Origin: Micromonospora sp. WMMD1102
Lineage (GTDB): Bacteria > Actinomycetota > Actinomycetes > Mycobacteriales > Micromonosporaceae
Reading direction: 5' to 3'
DNA: 64,000 bases
Assembly (NCBI RefSeq): GCF_029626265.1
Contig: NZ_JARUBN010000001.1
Span: 558,001 to 622,000 of the forward strand
The notes under the pieces are model-generated. The model made no database searches, was not told the origin of the DNA, and worked only from the letters and a program-made list of their open reading frames with translations. Below, piece after piece: positions 1-8,994 of this stretch (its first letter is position 1; every line of letters begins with the position of its first letter). A program made the position numbers and the translations under genes.

Positions 1-503
1 TCGCCTTCCAACTGTGGACGCACAACGCCTGGGTCGCCGCCCGCTGCCTCGCCTCCGGCATCCTGGTGCTGCCGGTCTTCTACCTGCTGTGGCACAACGC
101 CCTGAACATCGGCGTGACCGGCGGGGTGCTCGCCGCCTACGGCCGTACCGACGTCTTCTTCAGCATGATCACGCCGCACGGCCTGCTGGAGCTGACCGGG
201 ATCTTCGTGGCGGCCGGCGTCGGCCTGCGGATCGGCTGGTCCTGGATCGCGCCGCCGCCCGAACTGACCCGGGGCCAGGCGGTGGCCCGGGCCGGTCGTG
301 CCGGTGTCGGGGTCGCGGTCGGCCTGGTGGGGCTCTTCGCGGTCGCCGGGCTCATCGAGGCGTTCGTCACCCCGGCGGCGGTCCCGACCGGGATCCGGGT
401 CGGCATCGGCGTGCTCGCCTGGCTCGGCTTCCTCGGTTACGTCGGCTACTTCGGCCGCCGGGCGGCGCTGCGGGAGAGAACCGACCGGGTCGCCGCGGCG
501 TGA
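1..503 (+). CDS. SpoIIM family (DUF95) membrane protein, 3' part
   Basis: The gene enters from the left edge in frame 3 and ends at TGA 501-503, so only the C-terminal ~166 residues are visible. They contain hydrophobic segments and the stretch ITPHGLLEL followed by a membrane helix, which is typical of the stage II sporulation protein M/DUF95 integral membrane family. Start, promoter and N-terminal half lie outside the window. In many actinobacteria a spoIIM-like gene sits beside the MoxR-DUF58-DUF4129-DUF4350 cluster, and here it converges on exactly that cluster. The role of the actinobacterial members is not established; a membrane-remodelling or transport role is only inference. Confidence 0.85.
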   Translation, partial: AFQLWTHNAWVAARCLASGILVLPVFYLLWHNALNIGVTGGVLAAYGRTDVFFSMITPHGLLELTGIFVAAGVGLRIGWSWIAPPPELTRGQAVARAGRAGVGVAVGLVGLFAVAGLIEAFVTPAAVPTGIRVGIGVLAWLGFLGYVGYFGRRAALRERTDRVAAA

Positions 504-530
504 TCGCGGGTGGCGCGGCAAGCCTGACCC

Positions 531-613
531 GGTGGGCGGGGCCACCAGGCCGGTCGCCGGGCCACTGGCCACTGGCCGGTGGGCGGGGCGGGCCACTGCC
601 TGGTGGGCGGGGC
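531..613. repeat. GGTGGGCGGGGC direct repeats
   Basis: The 12-base word GGTGGGCGGGGC occurs at 531-542, 578-589 and 602-613 in the short gap between the convergent spoIIM and DUF58 genes. A CCACTGGCC doublet lies between the copies. No gene is seen here. The stretch may form a weak bidirectional terminator, but no clean stem is visible. Confidence 0.6.
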
Positions 614-616
614 GGC

Positions 617-1927
617 TCAGAGTTGGCCGAGGGCCTTGAGCCGCAGGTAGGTGTCGGTGACCGCCGGCGCCAGCCGGTCGGCCGGGGCGTCCACCACGGT
701 CACCCCGTGCCGGGCCAGCGCCGCGCGTACCCGGTCCCGGTCGCCGAGCGCCCGCCAGGCCGCCGCCGCCGCGTAGGCGTCCTCGACCCGAACCGGTGTC
801 CGGGTGGTCAGCTCGGTCAGCACCGGATCGTGCACCGACGCGACGATCACCCGGTGCCGGGCGGCCAGCCGGGGCAGCACCGGCAGCAGCCCCTCGCCCA
901 GGGCACCCGGTTCCAGGGCGGTGAAGAGCACCACCACCGAGCGCTGTCGCTCGCGCCGGAGGATCTCCCCGGCGACCAGGTCGAAGTCGGTCTCCACCAG
1001 GTTCGGCTGGAGCGGGGCGAGCGCGTCGACAAGCCGGGCCAGCAGCGTCGACTGGGCACCGCCGGTCAACGCCACCCGGACCGCGCTGTCCACGGCCAGC
1101 AGGTCGACCCGGTCGCCGGCCCGGGAGGCGAGCGCCGCCAACAGCAGGGCGGCGTCGATCGCGGCGTCCAGCCGGGGCTCGTCGCCGACGCGTACCGCGC
1201 TGGTCCGTCCGGTGTCGAGTACGCAGACCACCCGCCGGTCCCGCTCCGGCCGCCAGGTCCGGACCAGCACGTCGGCCCGCCGGGCGCTGGCCCGCCAGTC
1301 GACCGAGCGCACGTCGTCGCCGACCACGTACTCGCGCAGGGTGTCGAACTCGGTGCCCTGGCCCCGCCCCCGGGCCACCTCGGTCCCGTCGATGATCCGC
1401 AGCCGGGCCAGCTTCTCCGGCAGGTGCCGCCGGGACTCGAACCGGGGCAGCACCCGCAACGTCCACTCCGGAGTCGACGGCCGCCCGGCCCGCTGCCGGA
1501 ACGCCAGCCCCAGCGGCCCGTACGAGCGCAGCGTCAGCCGCAGCGCCGGCCGGTCACCGCGCCGGGTCGGGGTCAGCCGGCTGGGCAGCTCCACCCGGTC
1601 ACCGGGCTCGACGCGTACCGCCGGGGCGCCGGGGAAGTCGAAGCGGGCCCCGGCGGACGGCACCCAGGCGTCCCGGAGGACAGCCCGCAGCGGCCGGTCC
1701 GAGGTGTTGTGCAGCCGCAGCGTGACGGTGGCGGTGTCGCCGAGCCGGACAGCCCGGTCGCCGTCCCGGCTCGCCTCGACCGCGCCGGGCGGGGCGGCCA
1801 GCCACCAGTCGAAGACGGTGAGCACCAGCACCGCACCGGACATCACCAGCACGCCGAGCCACGGCGCCGGCCAGAGCGGCAGGGTCAGCGCGCCCGCGCC
1901 GAGCAGCACCGCCGCCCGTCCCGTCAT
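617..1927 (-). CDS. DUF58 domain protein
   Basis: The product is 436 aa. An N-terminal pair of hydrophobic segments (residues ~5-45) is followed by a beta-rich region and then the DUF58 core, marked by GTEFDTLREYVVGDDVRSVDWRAS around residues 235-260 split by the usual acidic/arginine pattern. A von Willebrand A-like fold (VVCVLDTG) follows. DUF58 proteins accompany MoxR ATPases and are thought to act with them in envelope-associated chaperone-like assemblies. This is the last gene of a five-gene minus-strand operon (6197 to 617). Its ATG (1925-1927) overlaps the TGA of a preceding mini-ORF in a tandem repeat, so translation is probably coupled to moxR through that relay. The family call is secure; the function is not. 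Confidence 0.9.
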   Translation of the reverse strand: MTGRAAVLLGAGALTLPLWPAPWLGVLVMSGAVLVLTVFDWWLAAPPGAVEASRDGDRAVRLGDTATVTLRLHNTSDRPLRAVLRDAWVPSAGARFDFPGAPAVRVEPGDRVELPSRLTPTRRGDRPALRLTLRSYGPLGLAFRQRAGRPSTPEWTLRVLPRFESRRHLPEKLARLRIIDGTEVARGRGQGTEFDTLREYVVGDDVRSVDWRASARRADVLVRTWRPERDRRVVCVLDTGRTSAVRVGDEPRLDAAIDAALLLAALASRAGDRVDLLAVDSAVRVALTGGAQSTLLARLVDALAPLQPNLVETDFDLVAGEILRRERQRSVVVLFTALEPGALGEGLLPVLPRLAARHRVIVASVHDPVLTELTTRTPVRVEDAYAAAAAWRALGDRDRVRAALARHGVTVVDAPADRLAPAVTDTYLRLKALGQL

Positions 1928-2046
1928 CGTGCCGCTCGTTCCGTCATCGTGCCGGCTGTCCCGTCATCGTGCCGCCCGTCCCGTCATCGTGCCGCCCGTC
2001 CCGTCGTCGCGTCGGCTGTCCGGTCGTCGTGTCGGTCGTCCGTCAT
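1917..2046 (-). repeat. 20-bp tandem repeat carrying a relay of ATGA-linked mini-ORFs
   Basis: Six units of 20 bp run from 1917 to 2036 between moxR and the DUF58 gene. On the minus strand each well-conserved unit contains ATGACGGGACGGGC, a copy of the DUF58 start region. The reading path is moxR TGA (2043-2045) overlapping ATG 2044-2046, a 20-codon ORF ending at 1984, then three 7-codon ORFs at 1987-1964, 1967-1944 and 1947-1924 (MTGRAAR, MTGQPAR, MTERAAR), then the DUF58 ATG at 1927. Every junction is ATGA. The layout is read directly from the sequence; that ribosomes use it is inference. Confidence 0.85.
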
Positions 2047-3149
2047 CGGGGTGTCGGCACGGTGTTGAGCACCGCGTCCAGCACCGACCGGGTGGTGACG
2101 CCCTCCAGTTCGGCCTCCGGCCGCAGCCGCAGCCGGTGCCGCAGGGTGGGCCGGGCGATCGCCTTGACGTCGTCCGGGGTGACGTGGTCCCGCCCGGCCA
2201 GCCAGGCCCACGCCTTCGCGGTGACCAGCAGCGCGATCGCGCCCCTGGGCGAGGCGCCGAGTTCGAGTGCGGGCGCGGCCCGGGTGGCCCGACACAGGTC
2301 CACGAGGTAGCCGAGCACGCTCTCGGCGACACCGACCCGGCTGACCGCCGCGCGGGCCAGCGCCAGGTCGGCCGGGCTGGCCACCGGGCGTACCCCGGCG
2401 GCGGCCAGTTCGCGCGGGTCGAAGCCGGCGTGGTGCGCCCGGAGTACGCCCAGTTCCTCGTCCCGGTTCGGCAGCGGCATCGTCAGGTGCAGCAGAAAGC
2501 GGTCGAGCTGTGCCTCGGGGAGCGGATAGGTGCCCTCGTACTCGACCGGGTTCTGTGTGGCGGCCACGATGAACGGGTCCGGGAGCGGCCGGCGGTTCCC
2601 CTCCACCGAGACCTGCCGCTCCTCCATCACCTCCAGGAGCGCGGCCTGGGTCTTCGGCGGCGTCCGGTTGATCTCGTCGGCGAGCAGCAGGTTGGTGAAG
2701 ACCGGCCCCTCCCGGAAGGTGAAGGCGGCGGTGCGCGGGTCGAAGATCAACGACCCGGTGACGTCGCCGGGCATCAGGTCCGGGGTGAACTGGAGCCGCT
2801 TCGAGTCCAGGTCGAGGGCGGCCGCGATGGTCCGCACCAGCAGCGTCTTGGCCACCCCTGGCACGCCCTCCAGCAGCACGTGCCCCCGGCAGAGCAGCGC
2901 GATCACCATCCCGGTGACCACGGCGTCCTGCCCGACCACGGCCTTGGCGACCTCGGTACGCAACCGGTGCAGCGCGGCCCGGGCCTCGTCGGCGTGCCCC
3001 GGACCGCCGCCCTGGACCAGGCCGCTGTCACTCTGGACCGGGCAGCTGCCGCCTTGGATCGGGCCGCTGCCGCCATGGGCCGCTTGGGCCGGCGCCGGGT
3101 AGGGCACGGCGGCGTAGCGCGGGTCTGTGGTTCCGGCTGGTCGGGTCAC
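2043..3149 (-). CDS. MoxR family AAA+ ATPase
   Basis: The product is 368 aa with a GTG start at 3147-3149. AAGGAG precedes it, and it overlaps the stop of the DUF4350 gene as GTGA. After ~60 low-complexity residues comes the AAA+ core with Walker A GVPGVAKT, Walker B LLADEINR, the MoxR signature PPKTQAALLEVMEERQVS, sensor motif AATQNP and the C-terminal lid with SPRGAIAL. MoxR ATPases work with von Willebrand/DUF58 partners, encoded directly downstream here, as chaperone-like machines acting on envelope or metalloenzyme complexes. The exact substrate in this clade is unknown. Confidence 0.93.
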   Translation of the reverse strand: MTRPAGTTDPRYAAVPYPAPAQAAHGGSGPIQGGSCPVQSDSGLVQGGGPGHADEARAALHRLRTEVAKAVVGQDAVVTGMVIALLCRGHVLLEGVPGVAKTLLVRTIAAALDLDSKRLQFTPDLMPGDVTGSLIFDPRTAAFTFREGPVFTNLLLADEINRTPPKTQAALLEVMEERQVSVEGNRRPLPDPFIVAATQNPVEYEGTYPLPEAQLDRFLLHLTMPLPNRDEELGVLRAHHAGFDPRELAAAGVRPVASPADLALARAAVSRVGVAESVLGYLVDLCRATRAAPALELGASPRGAIALLVTAKAWAWLAGRDHVTPDDVKAIARPTLRHRLRLRPEAELEGVTTRSVLDAVLNTVPTPR

Positions 3150-4645
3150 CGGGGAACTCCTTCGTCGGGTCGGTCGGGCCCGGGCTCGTCGGGCGGGGCG
3201 GTGCCGGCCGGCCGGGGCTGTCCGGGCGGGGCGGTGCCGGCGGAACCGGCGAGGTCGTCGAGGGCGCGGGCCAGGTCGAGCAACTCCTGGTTGGTCTCCG
3301 GGGCGGGCCCGTGCAGCAGGTCGTGCACCTCGGCCGTACCCCGTCCGGTGCGCGCGGCCACGGCGGCGGCCAGCTCGTCCGGCCCGGCGTCGGCCGGTAC
3401 CCCCCGGGACTGCGCCAGCCGGTGCAGCGCCGCTGCCCGCAGTGTCCCGGCCGCCGGCCCGTACGCCCGGGCCCGCTGGTAGAGCCGGCCGCGTCCGAAG
3501 ACGGTCTCGGCGGACGGCACGGTCACCGGCAGCGGCTCGGCGACCGGTGGCCCGAGCCGGCGGGCCCGCCAGAGCACCACCAGCAGCAGGGCCAGGGCGA
3601 GCTGCACCAGCAGGGCCCAGAACCAGGGCGGGAAGGCGTCCCAGAGCGGGTTGCTCCGCTCGGGCGGGGCGGCCCGGTCGTCCTGCCCTGGTGGCGGCGG
3701 GCGCTCCCCGTCGGCGTACTCCTCCGGGGCGTCGTCGGTCGCCTCCGGTGTGCCGTCGCCGTACCTGTCGGAGTCGTCGGGCGTCGACGTCCACGGGTCC
3801 AGTTCACCGTCGGGATGGATCGGCGGTGGCGGCTCCGGCCCGGCCAGGTCGAGCCAGACGACCCGGTCGTGCCGGCCGAGCAGTCCGGTGGCCAGCGCGG
3901 CGTTGCCCCGCTCGGCTATCCGGTCGTTCCGGAACGGGTCGCTGGCGCCGATCACCACGACCTCGCTGCCGCGCCGCTGGGTCCGGACCAGCCCGTCGGA
4001 GTAGCAGTAGTCGGTGCTGCCGGCCAGTTCGGGCGGGCTGGCGTACCGCTGCAACAGTGCGGCGGCGCGCCCGGCACCGGCCGCCTCGGGCAGCGGGCAG
4101 GGCCGGCCGCCGGCATCGGCCTCGACCGCATCGGCGGCCCACCGCCGGCCGGCGGTGGCCAGCGGCAGCTCGGCGCCGTCCAGTACCCGCTGCGGCGGGT
4201 CGACCAGCACCACCCGGGCGCGGTCGGCCGGCTCGGCGAGGTACGGCAGGTACAGCGAATGCACCAGCCCGGGTGCGGGTACGAAGAGGGTGAACCCCCG
4301 GGCGGTCGCCTGGAGCAGTGCGCTCCGGGTGCTGGTGAACCGCTCCACCCGGACGCCCTCGGCACGGAGCCGCTCGGCGAGCCGGCTCCCGCCCTCGTCA
4401 CCGGTCTCGACCGGGGAGAGGAAGCCGGGCGAGCCCGGGTCGGGCTGGTCGACCGCCCGGGTGATGCCGGTGACGGCGAGCAGCACGGCGACCGTGCCGA
4501 GCGGGATCGCGATCCGGTGCCAGCGACGCCGCCGGCCACGCGCCGTCGGGCGGAGCATCGGCCGGGGTGTCAGATCAGGCGTCCGGCCGGGTGTCGGCCG
4601 GGATGTCGGGTCGGGTGTCGGCCGGGTCGTCGGGTCGGGGCTCAT
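3146..4645 (-). CDS. DUF4350 domain protein
   Basis: The product is 499 aa with ATG at 4643-4645, overlapping the stop of the DUF4129 gene as ATGA. The N-terminus is low-complexity with PT repeats. It is followed by one membrane helix (residues ~50-68), a DUF4350 region (GSRLAERLRAEGVRVERF ... LFVPAP ... VVLVDPP) and an acidic/proline linker. A second membrane helix near residue 365 (FWALLVQLALALLLVVLW) precedes a cytoplasmic tail. The paired helices bracketing an extracytoplasmic domain are normal for the family. It belongs with the neighbouring MoxR/DUF58/DUF4129 genes, and its biochemical role is unknown. Confidence 0.88.
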   Translation of the reverse strand: MSPDPTTRPTPDPTSRPTPGRTPDLTPRPMLRPTARGRRRRWHRIAIPLGTVAVLLAVTGITRAVDQPDPGSPGFLSPVETGDEGGSRLAERLRAEGVRVERFTSTRSALLQATARGFTLFVPAPGLVHSLYLPYLAEPADRARVVLVDPPQRVLDGAELPLATAGRRWAADAVEADAGGRPCPLPEAAGAGRAAALLQRYASPPELAGSTDYCYSDGLVRTQRRGSEVVVIGASDPFRNDRIAERGNAALATGLLGRHDRVVWLDLAGPEPPPPIHPDGELDPWTSTPDDSDRYGDGTPEATDDAPEEYADGERPPPPGQDDRAAPPERSNPLWDAFPPWFWALLVQLALALLLVVLWRARRLGPPVAEPLPVTVPSAETVFGRGRLYQRARAYGPAAGTLRAAALHRLAQSRGVPADAGPDELAAAVAARTGRGTAEVHDLLHGPAPETNQELLDLARALDDLAGSAGTAPPGQPRPAGTAPPDEPGPDRPDEGVPR

Positions 4646-5265
4646 CCGCGAACCGCCTCGGGGTTCGGTGCACTGTCCGCGGTGGTCCGGGGCGGTGCGC
4701 TGTCGGTGAGGGTCCGGGAGAGTTCGGTGGCGAGCGCGCGCATCCGGTCGTCGTGCTCGCGCCGGGCCGGATGCTCGGCGTACCAGAGGTCGGAGAAGAC
4801 CCGGCCGGCCTCGGCGAGCGGGTGGTCCACCTCGGGTCGGTTCCGGGCGGCGGCCGTGGCCAGCTCGGTGACGGTGAACCCGGGCCGGTGTTCCAGCACC
4901 CCACGGTCGACCAGTTCCCGGACCATCCCCCGGAACCGCTCCCGGGCCGCCTCGGCGTACCGGCCCTCGGCGGCCAGCCGGTCCGCGAGGGCGATCAGCG
5001 TCTGCGCCGGTACGTCCGGCAGCTCCGGATCCTCGGCGGCGGTCTCCGGCTCGGCTTGCGGGGTCGGCGTCGGACGGGGGCGCCGCCGTTTCCGCCACCG
5101 GGAGAGGCGCCAGCGCGGCAGGCGGCGGGGCGCCCAGGCGGGGTAGTGGAACCAGCCGAGCGCGACGAGTACGGCGGCCAGCACCAGAAGCAGCGCCACG
5201 AGGGAGAGCGGCATCCGGTCGCCGAGCGCGGCCGTCGTCTCGGTCCACCAGCGGCTGAAGGTCAC
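4642..5265 (-). CDS. DUF4129 domain protein
   Basis: The product is 207 aa with a GTG start (5263-5265) that overlaps the upstream stop as GTGA. One membrane segment (LSLVALLLVLAAVLVALGW, residues ~20-38) is followed by a basic stretch and then the conserved C-terminal domain. That domain is marked by ERFRGMVRELVDRGVLEHRPGFTVTELA and a conserved tryptophan/tyrosine in FSDLWYAEHPA. DUF4129 proteins occur with transglutaminase-like or DUF4350 proteins in MoxR clusters, as here. No enzymatic residues are recognised, and a membrane scaffold role is inference. Confidence 0.87.
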   Translation of the reverse strand: MTFSRWWTETTAALGDRMPLSLVALLLVLAAVLVALGWFHYPAWAPRRLPRWRLSRWRKRRRPRPTPTPQAEPETAAEDPELPDVPAQTLIALADRLAAEGRYAEAARERFRGMVRELVDRGVLEHRPGFTVTELATAAARNRPEVDHPLAEAGRVFSDLWYAEHPARREHDDRMRALATELSRTLTDSAPPRTTADSAPNPEAVRG

Positions 5266-6197
5266 CGTCGGCCCGCCGTCTGCTGGCCGGGACCCGGCAC
5301 CGGCACCCGGTCCGGCAGGCCGAGGACCGGCGTTCCGTCCGGCAGGCCGAGGATTCGTGTTCCGTCCGGTGTGCCGAGGAGCGGGGCTCCGGTCCGGCCG
5401 GCCCGGCTGACGGCGATGTCCAGCCCCTCGGTGCGGATCCGGGCCTCCAGGTGGATCACCGCGTCGAGGCAGGCCAGCGCGGGATAGGCGACACTGTTGA
5501 CCAGGGCCCAGACCGCCAGCGCGACCGGCACCTGCCAGTGCGGTGCGAGCAGCCCGGCCGAGGCCAGGCCGGTGACGGCGCCGACCGCGAGCCCGATCCG
5601 CAACAGCCACCAGACGAGGTAGCCGAGCAGGCGTACCGCCGCCGCCCGGCCGCCGGTGCGCAGGGCGAGCGTGGCCGAGCGCCACAGCGCCCGGAACGGC
5701 CCGGTCCGGTCCAGCACGATCGCCGGCGCCACCCCGCCGAGCAGGGCGAAGCCGACCAGCCAGAGCGGCAGGAACAGGGACGCCACGAACATCAGCGCAC
5801 CGGCCAGCATGGCGACCAGGACCGTCACCGGCAGTCGGGCGCCGGCCGGATGCAGCAGCCGGCGGGCCCGGGTGCCGGGGGCGAGCAGCACGGTGCCGGC
5901 GGCTCGGGCGGAGAGGTTGCCGAGCAGTGCGATGACCACCGCTTCGCAGCCGGCGCCGACGGCCAGCAGGAACCAGTACGCCGGCAGCCCGTCCACCCTC
6001 GGCAGATAGGCCGGCGGGGTGACCTCGGCGACCAGCCGCAACGGGTGCAGCAGGAGCTGTTCCAGCCCGGCCAGCACCAGGGCGACCGGCACCAGCACCC
6101 GGGCATGGTCGCGGAGCAGCAGGACCGCCGAGTCGATCAGTTCACCGACGGTGAGTGGCCGCAGCGGCAGTACGGCGGTCGGGCCGGCGTCGGGCAA
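5262..6197 (-). CDS. Multi-pass membrane protein heading the MoxR/DUF58 operon
   Basis: The product is 311 aa with about six hydrophobic segments. The start taken is TTG 6195-6197 because GGAG sits 5 nt upstream in the right position; no ATG or GTG with a ribosome site competes. The N-terminus PLRPLTVGELIDSAVLLLRDH resembles actinobacterial membrane proteins related to the glycerophosphodiester phosphodiesterase membrane domain. No catalytic residues are visible. The last ~50 residues repeat a short LGxPDGTxxLGLPD pattern, matching a repeat in the DNA at about 5290-5380. It is the first gene of the operon, and its function is unknown. Confidence 0.75.
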   Translation of the reverse strand: MPDAGPTAVLPLRPLTVGELIDSAVLLLRDHARVLVPVALVLAGLEQLLLHPLRLVAEVTPPAYLPRVDGLPAYWFLLAVGAGCEAVVIALLGNLSARAAGTVLLAPGTRARRLLHPAGARLPVTVLVAMLAGALMFVASLFLPLWLVGFALLGGVAPAIVLDRTGPFRALWRSATLALRTGGRAAAVRLLGYLVWWLLRIGLAVGAVTGLASAGLLAPHWQVPVALAVWALVNSVAYPALACLDAVIHLEARIRTEGLDIAVSRAGRTGAPLLGTPDGTRILGLPDGTPVLGLPDRVPVPGPGQQTAGRR

Positions 6198-6459
6198 ACG
6201 TACTCCTGGCGGGCTTCGAGGGAGGTGGGGGAACGCACCGCAGCAGTCATGGTGACACGTCGGCTCACCCCGGGCGGAGCCGCTGGGCCGGTTCGCGCGT
6301 CACGGTTCGGTGTGCGTCGGGGCGGGGCTGATCAGCGCGGGCCGTCCCTGGTGCCGGGCGGGTGGCCGGGGTAAGCTTCTGCGCCTCGCGGCCCGGGAAG
6401 GTCCGGCGGTACGCCGCGCCGGGACGGCGGGGTGGAGAAGAGGGTGGAATATTAGTGTC
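6198..6459. promoter_or_regulatory. Divergent promoter region between the MoxR-DUF58 operon and mtrA
   Basis: The 262-bp gap separates two divergently transcribed operons and must hold both promoters. No convincing -35/-10 pair was identified by eye, although the base composition becomes more AT-rich just before mtrA (GAATATTAG). MtrA regulates its own operon in some actinobacteria, but no clear MtrA repeat was seen here. Confidence 0.4.
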
Positions 6460-7149
6460 ATGAGAGCCCGGGTACTGGTCGTCGACGACGATCCCGCGCT
6501 GGCCGAGATGCTCGGTATCGTGCTGCGTAGTGAGGGCTTCCTGCCCTCCTTCGTCGCCGACGGAGAACGGGCACTGGCCGCGTTCCGGGAGAATCGGCCC
6601 GACATCGTCCTGCTCGACCTGATGCTGCCGGGAATGAGCGGCATCGACGTGGCCCGGGCGATCCGCTCCGAGTCGGGCATCCCGATCGTGATGCTGACCG
6701 CCAAGAGCGACACCGTCGACGTGGTGCTCGGGCTGGAGTCGGGCGCGGACGACTACGTGGTCAAGCCGTTCAAACCCAAGGAGCTGGTCGCCCGGATGCG
6801 GGCCCGGCTGCGCCGGGGCGAGGACGCCGCGCCGGAGATGCTGACCATCGGCCCGCCCGGCAACCAGATCAACATCGACGTGCCGGCGCACACCGTGAGC
6901 CGGGACGGCGAAGAGGTGAAGCTGACCCCGCTGGAGTTCGACCTGCTGGTGGCGCTGGCCCGCAAGCCGCGCCAGGTCTTCACCCGGGAGGTGCTGCTGG
7001 AGCAGGTCTGGGGCTACCGGCACGCCGCCGACACCCGGCTGGTGAACGTGCACGTGCAGCGGCTCCGCGCCAAGATCGAACCGGATCCGGAGCGACCCGA
7101 GGTGATCCTGACGGTGCGGGGAGTCGGCTACAAGGCGGGCACCGGATAA
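6460..7149 (+). CDS. mtrA: MtrA response regulator
   Basis: The product is 229 aa, OmpR/PhoB type. The receiver domain shows the acidic pocket (VVDDDPA), phospho-acceptor Asp53 in LLDLMLPG and the conserved Lys in MLTAKSD. The winged helix shows LTPLEFDLL, VFTREVLLEQVWG and RTVRGVGYK-like ends (ILTVRGVGYKAG). ATG 6460 aligns with the MtrA family start, while upstream in-frame starts would add an unrelated tail. MtrA with MtrB senses envelope status and controls cell division, peptidoglycan hydrolases and osmotic response in actinobacteria. mtrB begins 12 bp downstream and lpqB overlaps mtrB, the standard operon order. Confidence 0.97.
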   Translation: MRARVLVVDDDPALAEMLGIVLRSEGFLPSFVADGERALAAFRENRPDIVLLDLMLPGMSGIDVARAIRSESGIPIVMLTAKSDTVDVVLGLESGADDYVVKPFKPKELVARMRARLRRGEDAAPEMLTIGPPGNQINIDVPAHTVSRDGEEVKLTPLEFDLLVALARKPRQVFTREVLLEQVWGYRHAADTRLVNVHVQRLRAKIEPDPERPEVILTVRGVGYKAGTG

Positions 7150-7161
7150 CCTGGGCGCACT

Positions 7162-8994
7162 GTGGCCCGTACCCTGACCTCCTCCTCCGCGCTGCTCGGC
7201 CGTGCCGTCGCGACCGGCCGGCGGCTGCGACGTGTCGGCTCGGCCCGGCTGGCGCGGGCGGCCAGCGCCCTGCACCGCACCTGGCGGCGCTCGCTCCAGG
7301 TGCGGGTCGTCACGATCACCCTGGTGGCGTCCAGCCTGCTGGTCGGCGGGTTCGCCTATCTGGTCGCCGACAACATCACCGAGATCGTCCTGGACAACGC
7401 CACCACGGACGTCAAGACCCGGCTCGACGACGGCCAGGAGTACGCCTCCGAGCAGCTCAGCAACCACACCACCGTGGCCGAGCAGGGCCTGCGGGCCACC
7501 CTGGAGAACACCGTCAACTACCTGGCCGGCGGGGACCCGGCCCAGCTCGGCGGCGTGGTGGTGTCGCTGCGGGTCACCGGCGTCGCGCCGGCCACCTCGC
7601 CGCAGGTCGACGTCAGCGGCATCCTGACGCCGGGGCTGGAGAACGCGGTCAAGAGCGGCGACATCGCCCACCAGTTCCGCACCGGCGACCTGTTCGACAA
7701 GGGTCCGACGAAATACCTCGTCTACGGTTCGCCGGTGCCGACCCAGTTCGGCCAGGTAGAGCTCTACTACTTCGTACCGCTGACCCGGTGGGACCAGATC
7801 GCGGACGGTTCCCGGGCCACCGTGCTGGCCACCGGGTTCGCCCTGGTGGTCCTGCTCGGGCTGCTCTCCGGCCTGGTCACCCGGCTGGTGGTCAATCCGG
7901 TACGGGTGGCCGCCCGCACCGCCCAGCGGCTCTCGGCGGGGCTGCTCGACCAGCGGATGGTGGTCAACGGCGAGGACGACCTGGCGATGCTCGCCTCCTC
8001 CTTCAACCAGATGGCGACCAACCTGCAACGGCAGATCGTCCGGCTGGAGGAGATGTCCCGGCTGCAACGGCGGTTCACCTCGGACGTCTCCCACGAACTG
8101 CGCACCCCGCTCACCACGGTACGGATGGCCGCCGACCTGATCTACGCGGAGCGGGACGAGTTCGACCCGGCGGTGACCCGGACCGCCGAGCTGCTGCACG
8201 CCGAACTCGACCGGTTCGAGGACCTGCTCACCGACCTGCTGGAGATCAGCCGGTTCGACGCCGGGTTCGCCATGCTGGACGCCGAGCCCACCGACCTGGT
8301 GCCGGTGGTGCACCGGGTGGTGGACCGGCTGGAGTCGCTGGCCAGCCGCTGCGGTACGCCGCTGCGGGTGACCGTGCCGGAGACCCCGGTGATCGCCGAG
8401 GTCGATCCGCGCCGGGTGGAGCGGATCCTGCGGAACCTGGTCGGCAACGCGGTGGAGCACGGCGCCGGCAAGCCGGTCGTGGTGGTGCTGGCCGCGGACG
8501 AGACCGCGGTGGCGATCACGGTCCGGGACCACGGCGTCGGGCTCAAGCCCGGCGAGGAGAAGCTGGTCTTCAACCGGTTCTGGCGGGCGGACCCGTCCCG
8601 GGCGCGGCAGACCGGCGGCACCGGCCTCGGCCTCTCGATCAGTCTGGAGGACGCCCGGCTGCACGGCGGCTGGCTGGAGGCGTGGGGGGCGCCGGGCGAG
8701 GGTGCCCAGTTCCGGCTGACCCTGCCGGCCCGGGCCGGTGACCGGCTGACCTCGTCGCCGCTGCGACTGGTGCCGCCCGACGCGCCGCTGGCGATCACGG
8801 ACGGGCTGAGCTGGACCGTCCCGGCCCCGCCCGACGGCGGGACCGACGGGAGCGCGGACGACCCCGAGCCGTCGCCGTCGCCGGTCGCTCCAGACGAGGG
8901 CGCGGGCGCGGAGCAGGGGGTCGAGCCGGTTCGGGACCGGTTGGCCAACCCCAGGAGCCCGGCCGAGGCCGAGCGGAGCGAGGTGACCGGATGA
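7162..8994 (+). CDS. mtrB: MtrB sensor histidine kinase
   Basis: The product is 610 aa, started at GTG 7162. The order is a basic N-terminal tail, TM1 (~residues 48-70), an extracytoplasmic sensor domain, TM2 (~220-245), HAMP (VNPVRVAARTAQRLSAGLL), then HisKA with the phospho-acceptor His311 in SDVSHELRTPL. The HATPase domain has NAVEH, DHGVGLKPGEE and GGTGLGLSI. It is the partner of MtrA. The C-terminal ~80 residues are low-complexity Pro/Asp/Glu-rich. The stop overlaps the lpqB start as ATGA, so the LpqB accessory lipoprotein should be made in step with the kinase. Confidence 0.96.
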   Translation: MARTLTSSSALLGRAVATGRRLRRVGSARLARAASALHRTWRRSLQVRVVTITLVASSLLVGGFAYLVADNITEIVLDNATTDVKTRLDDGQEYASEQLSNHTTVAEQGLRATLENTVNYLAGGDPAQLGGVVVSLRVTGVAPATSPQVDVSGILTPGLENAVKSGDIAHQFRTGDLFDKGPTKYLVYGSPVPTQFGQVELYYFVPLTRWDQIADGSRATVLATGFALVVLLGLLSGLVTRLVVNPVRVAARTAQRLSAGLLDQRMVVNGEDDLAMLASSFNQMATNLQRQIVRLEEMSRLQRRFTSDVSHELRTPLTTVRMAADLIYAERDEFDPAVTRTAELLHAELDRFEDLLTDLLEISRFDAGFAMLDAEPTDLVPVVHRVVDRLESLASRCGTPLRVTVPETPVIAEVDPRRVERILRNLVGNAVEHGAGKPVVVVLAADETAVAITVRDHGVGLKPGEEKLVFNRFWRADPSRARQTGGTGLGLSISLEDARLHGGWLEAWGAPGEGAQFRLTLPARAGDRLTSSPLRLVPPDAPLAITDGLSWTVPAPPDGGTDGSADDPEPSPSPVAPDEGAGAEQGVEPVRDRLANPRSPAEAERSEVTG

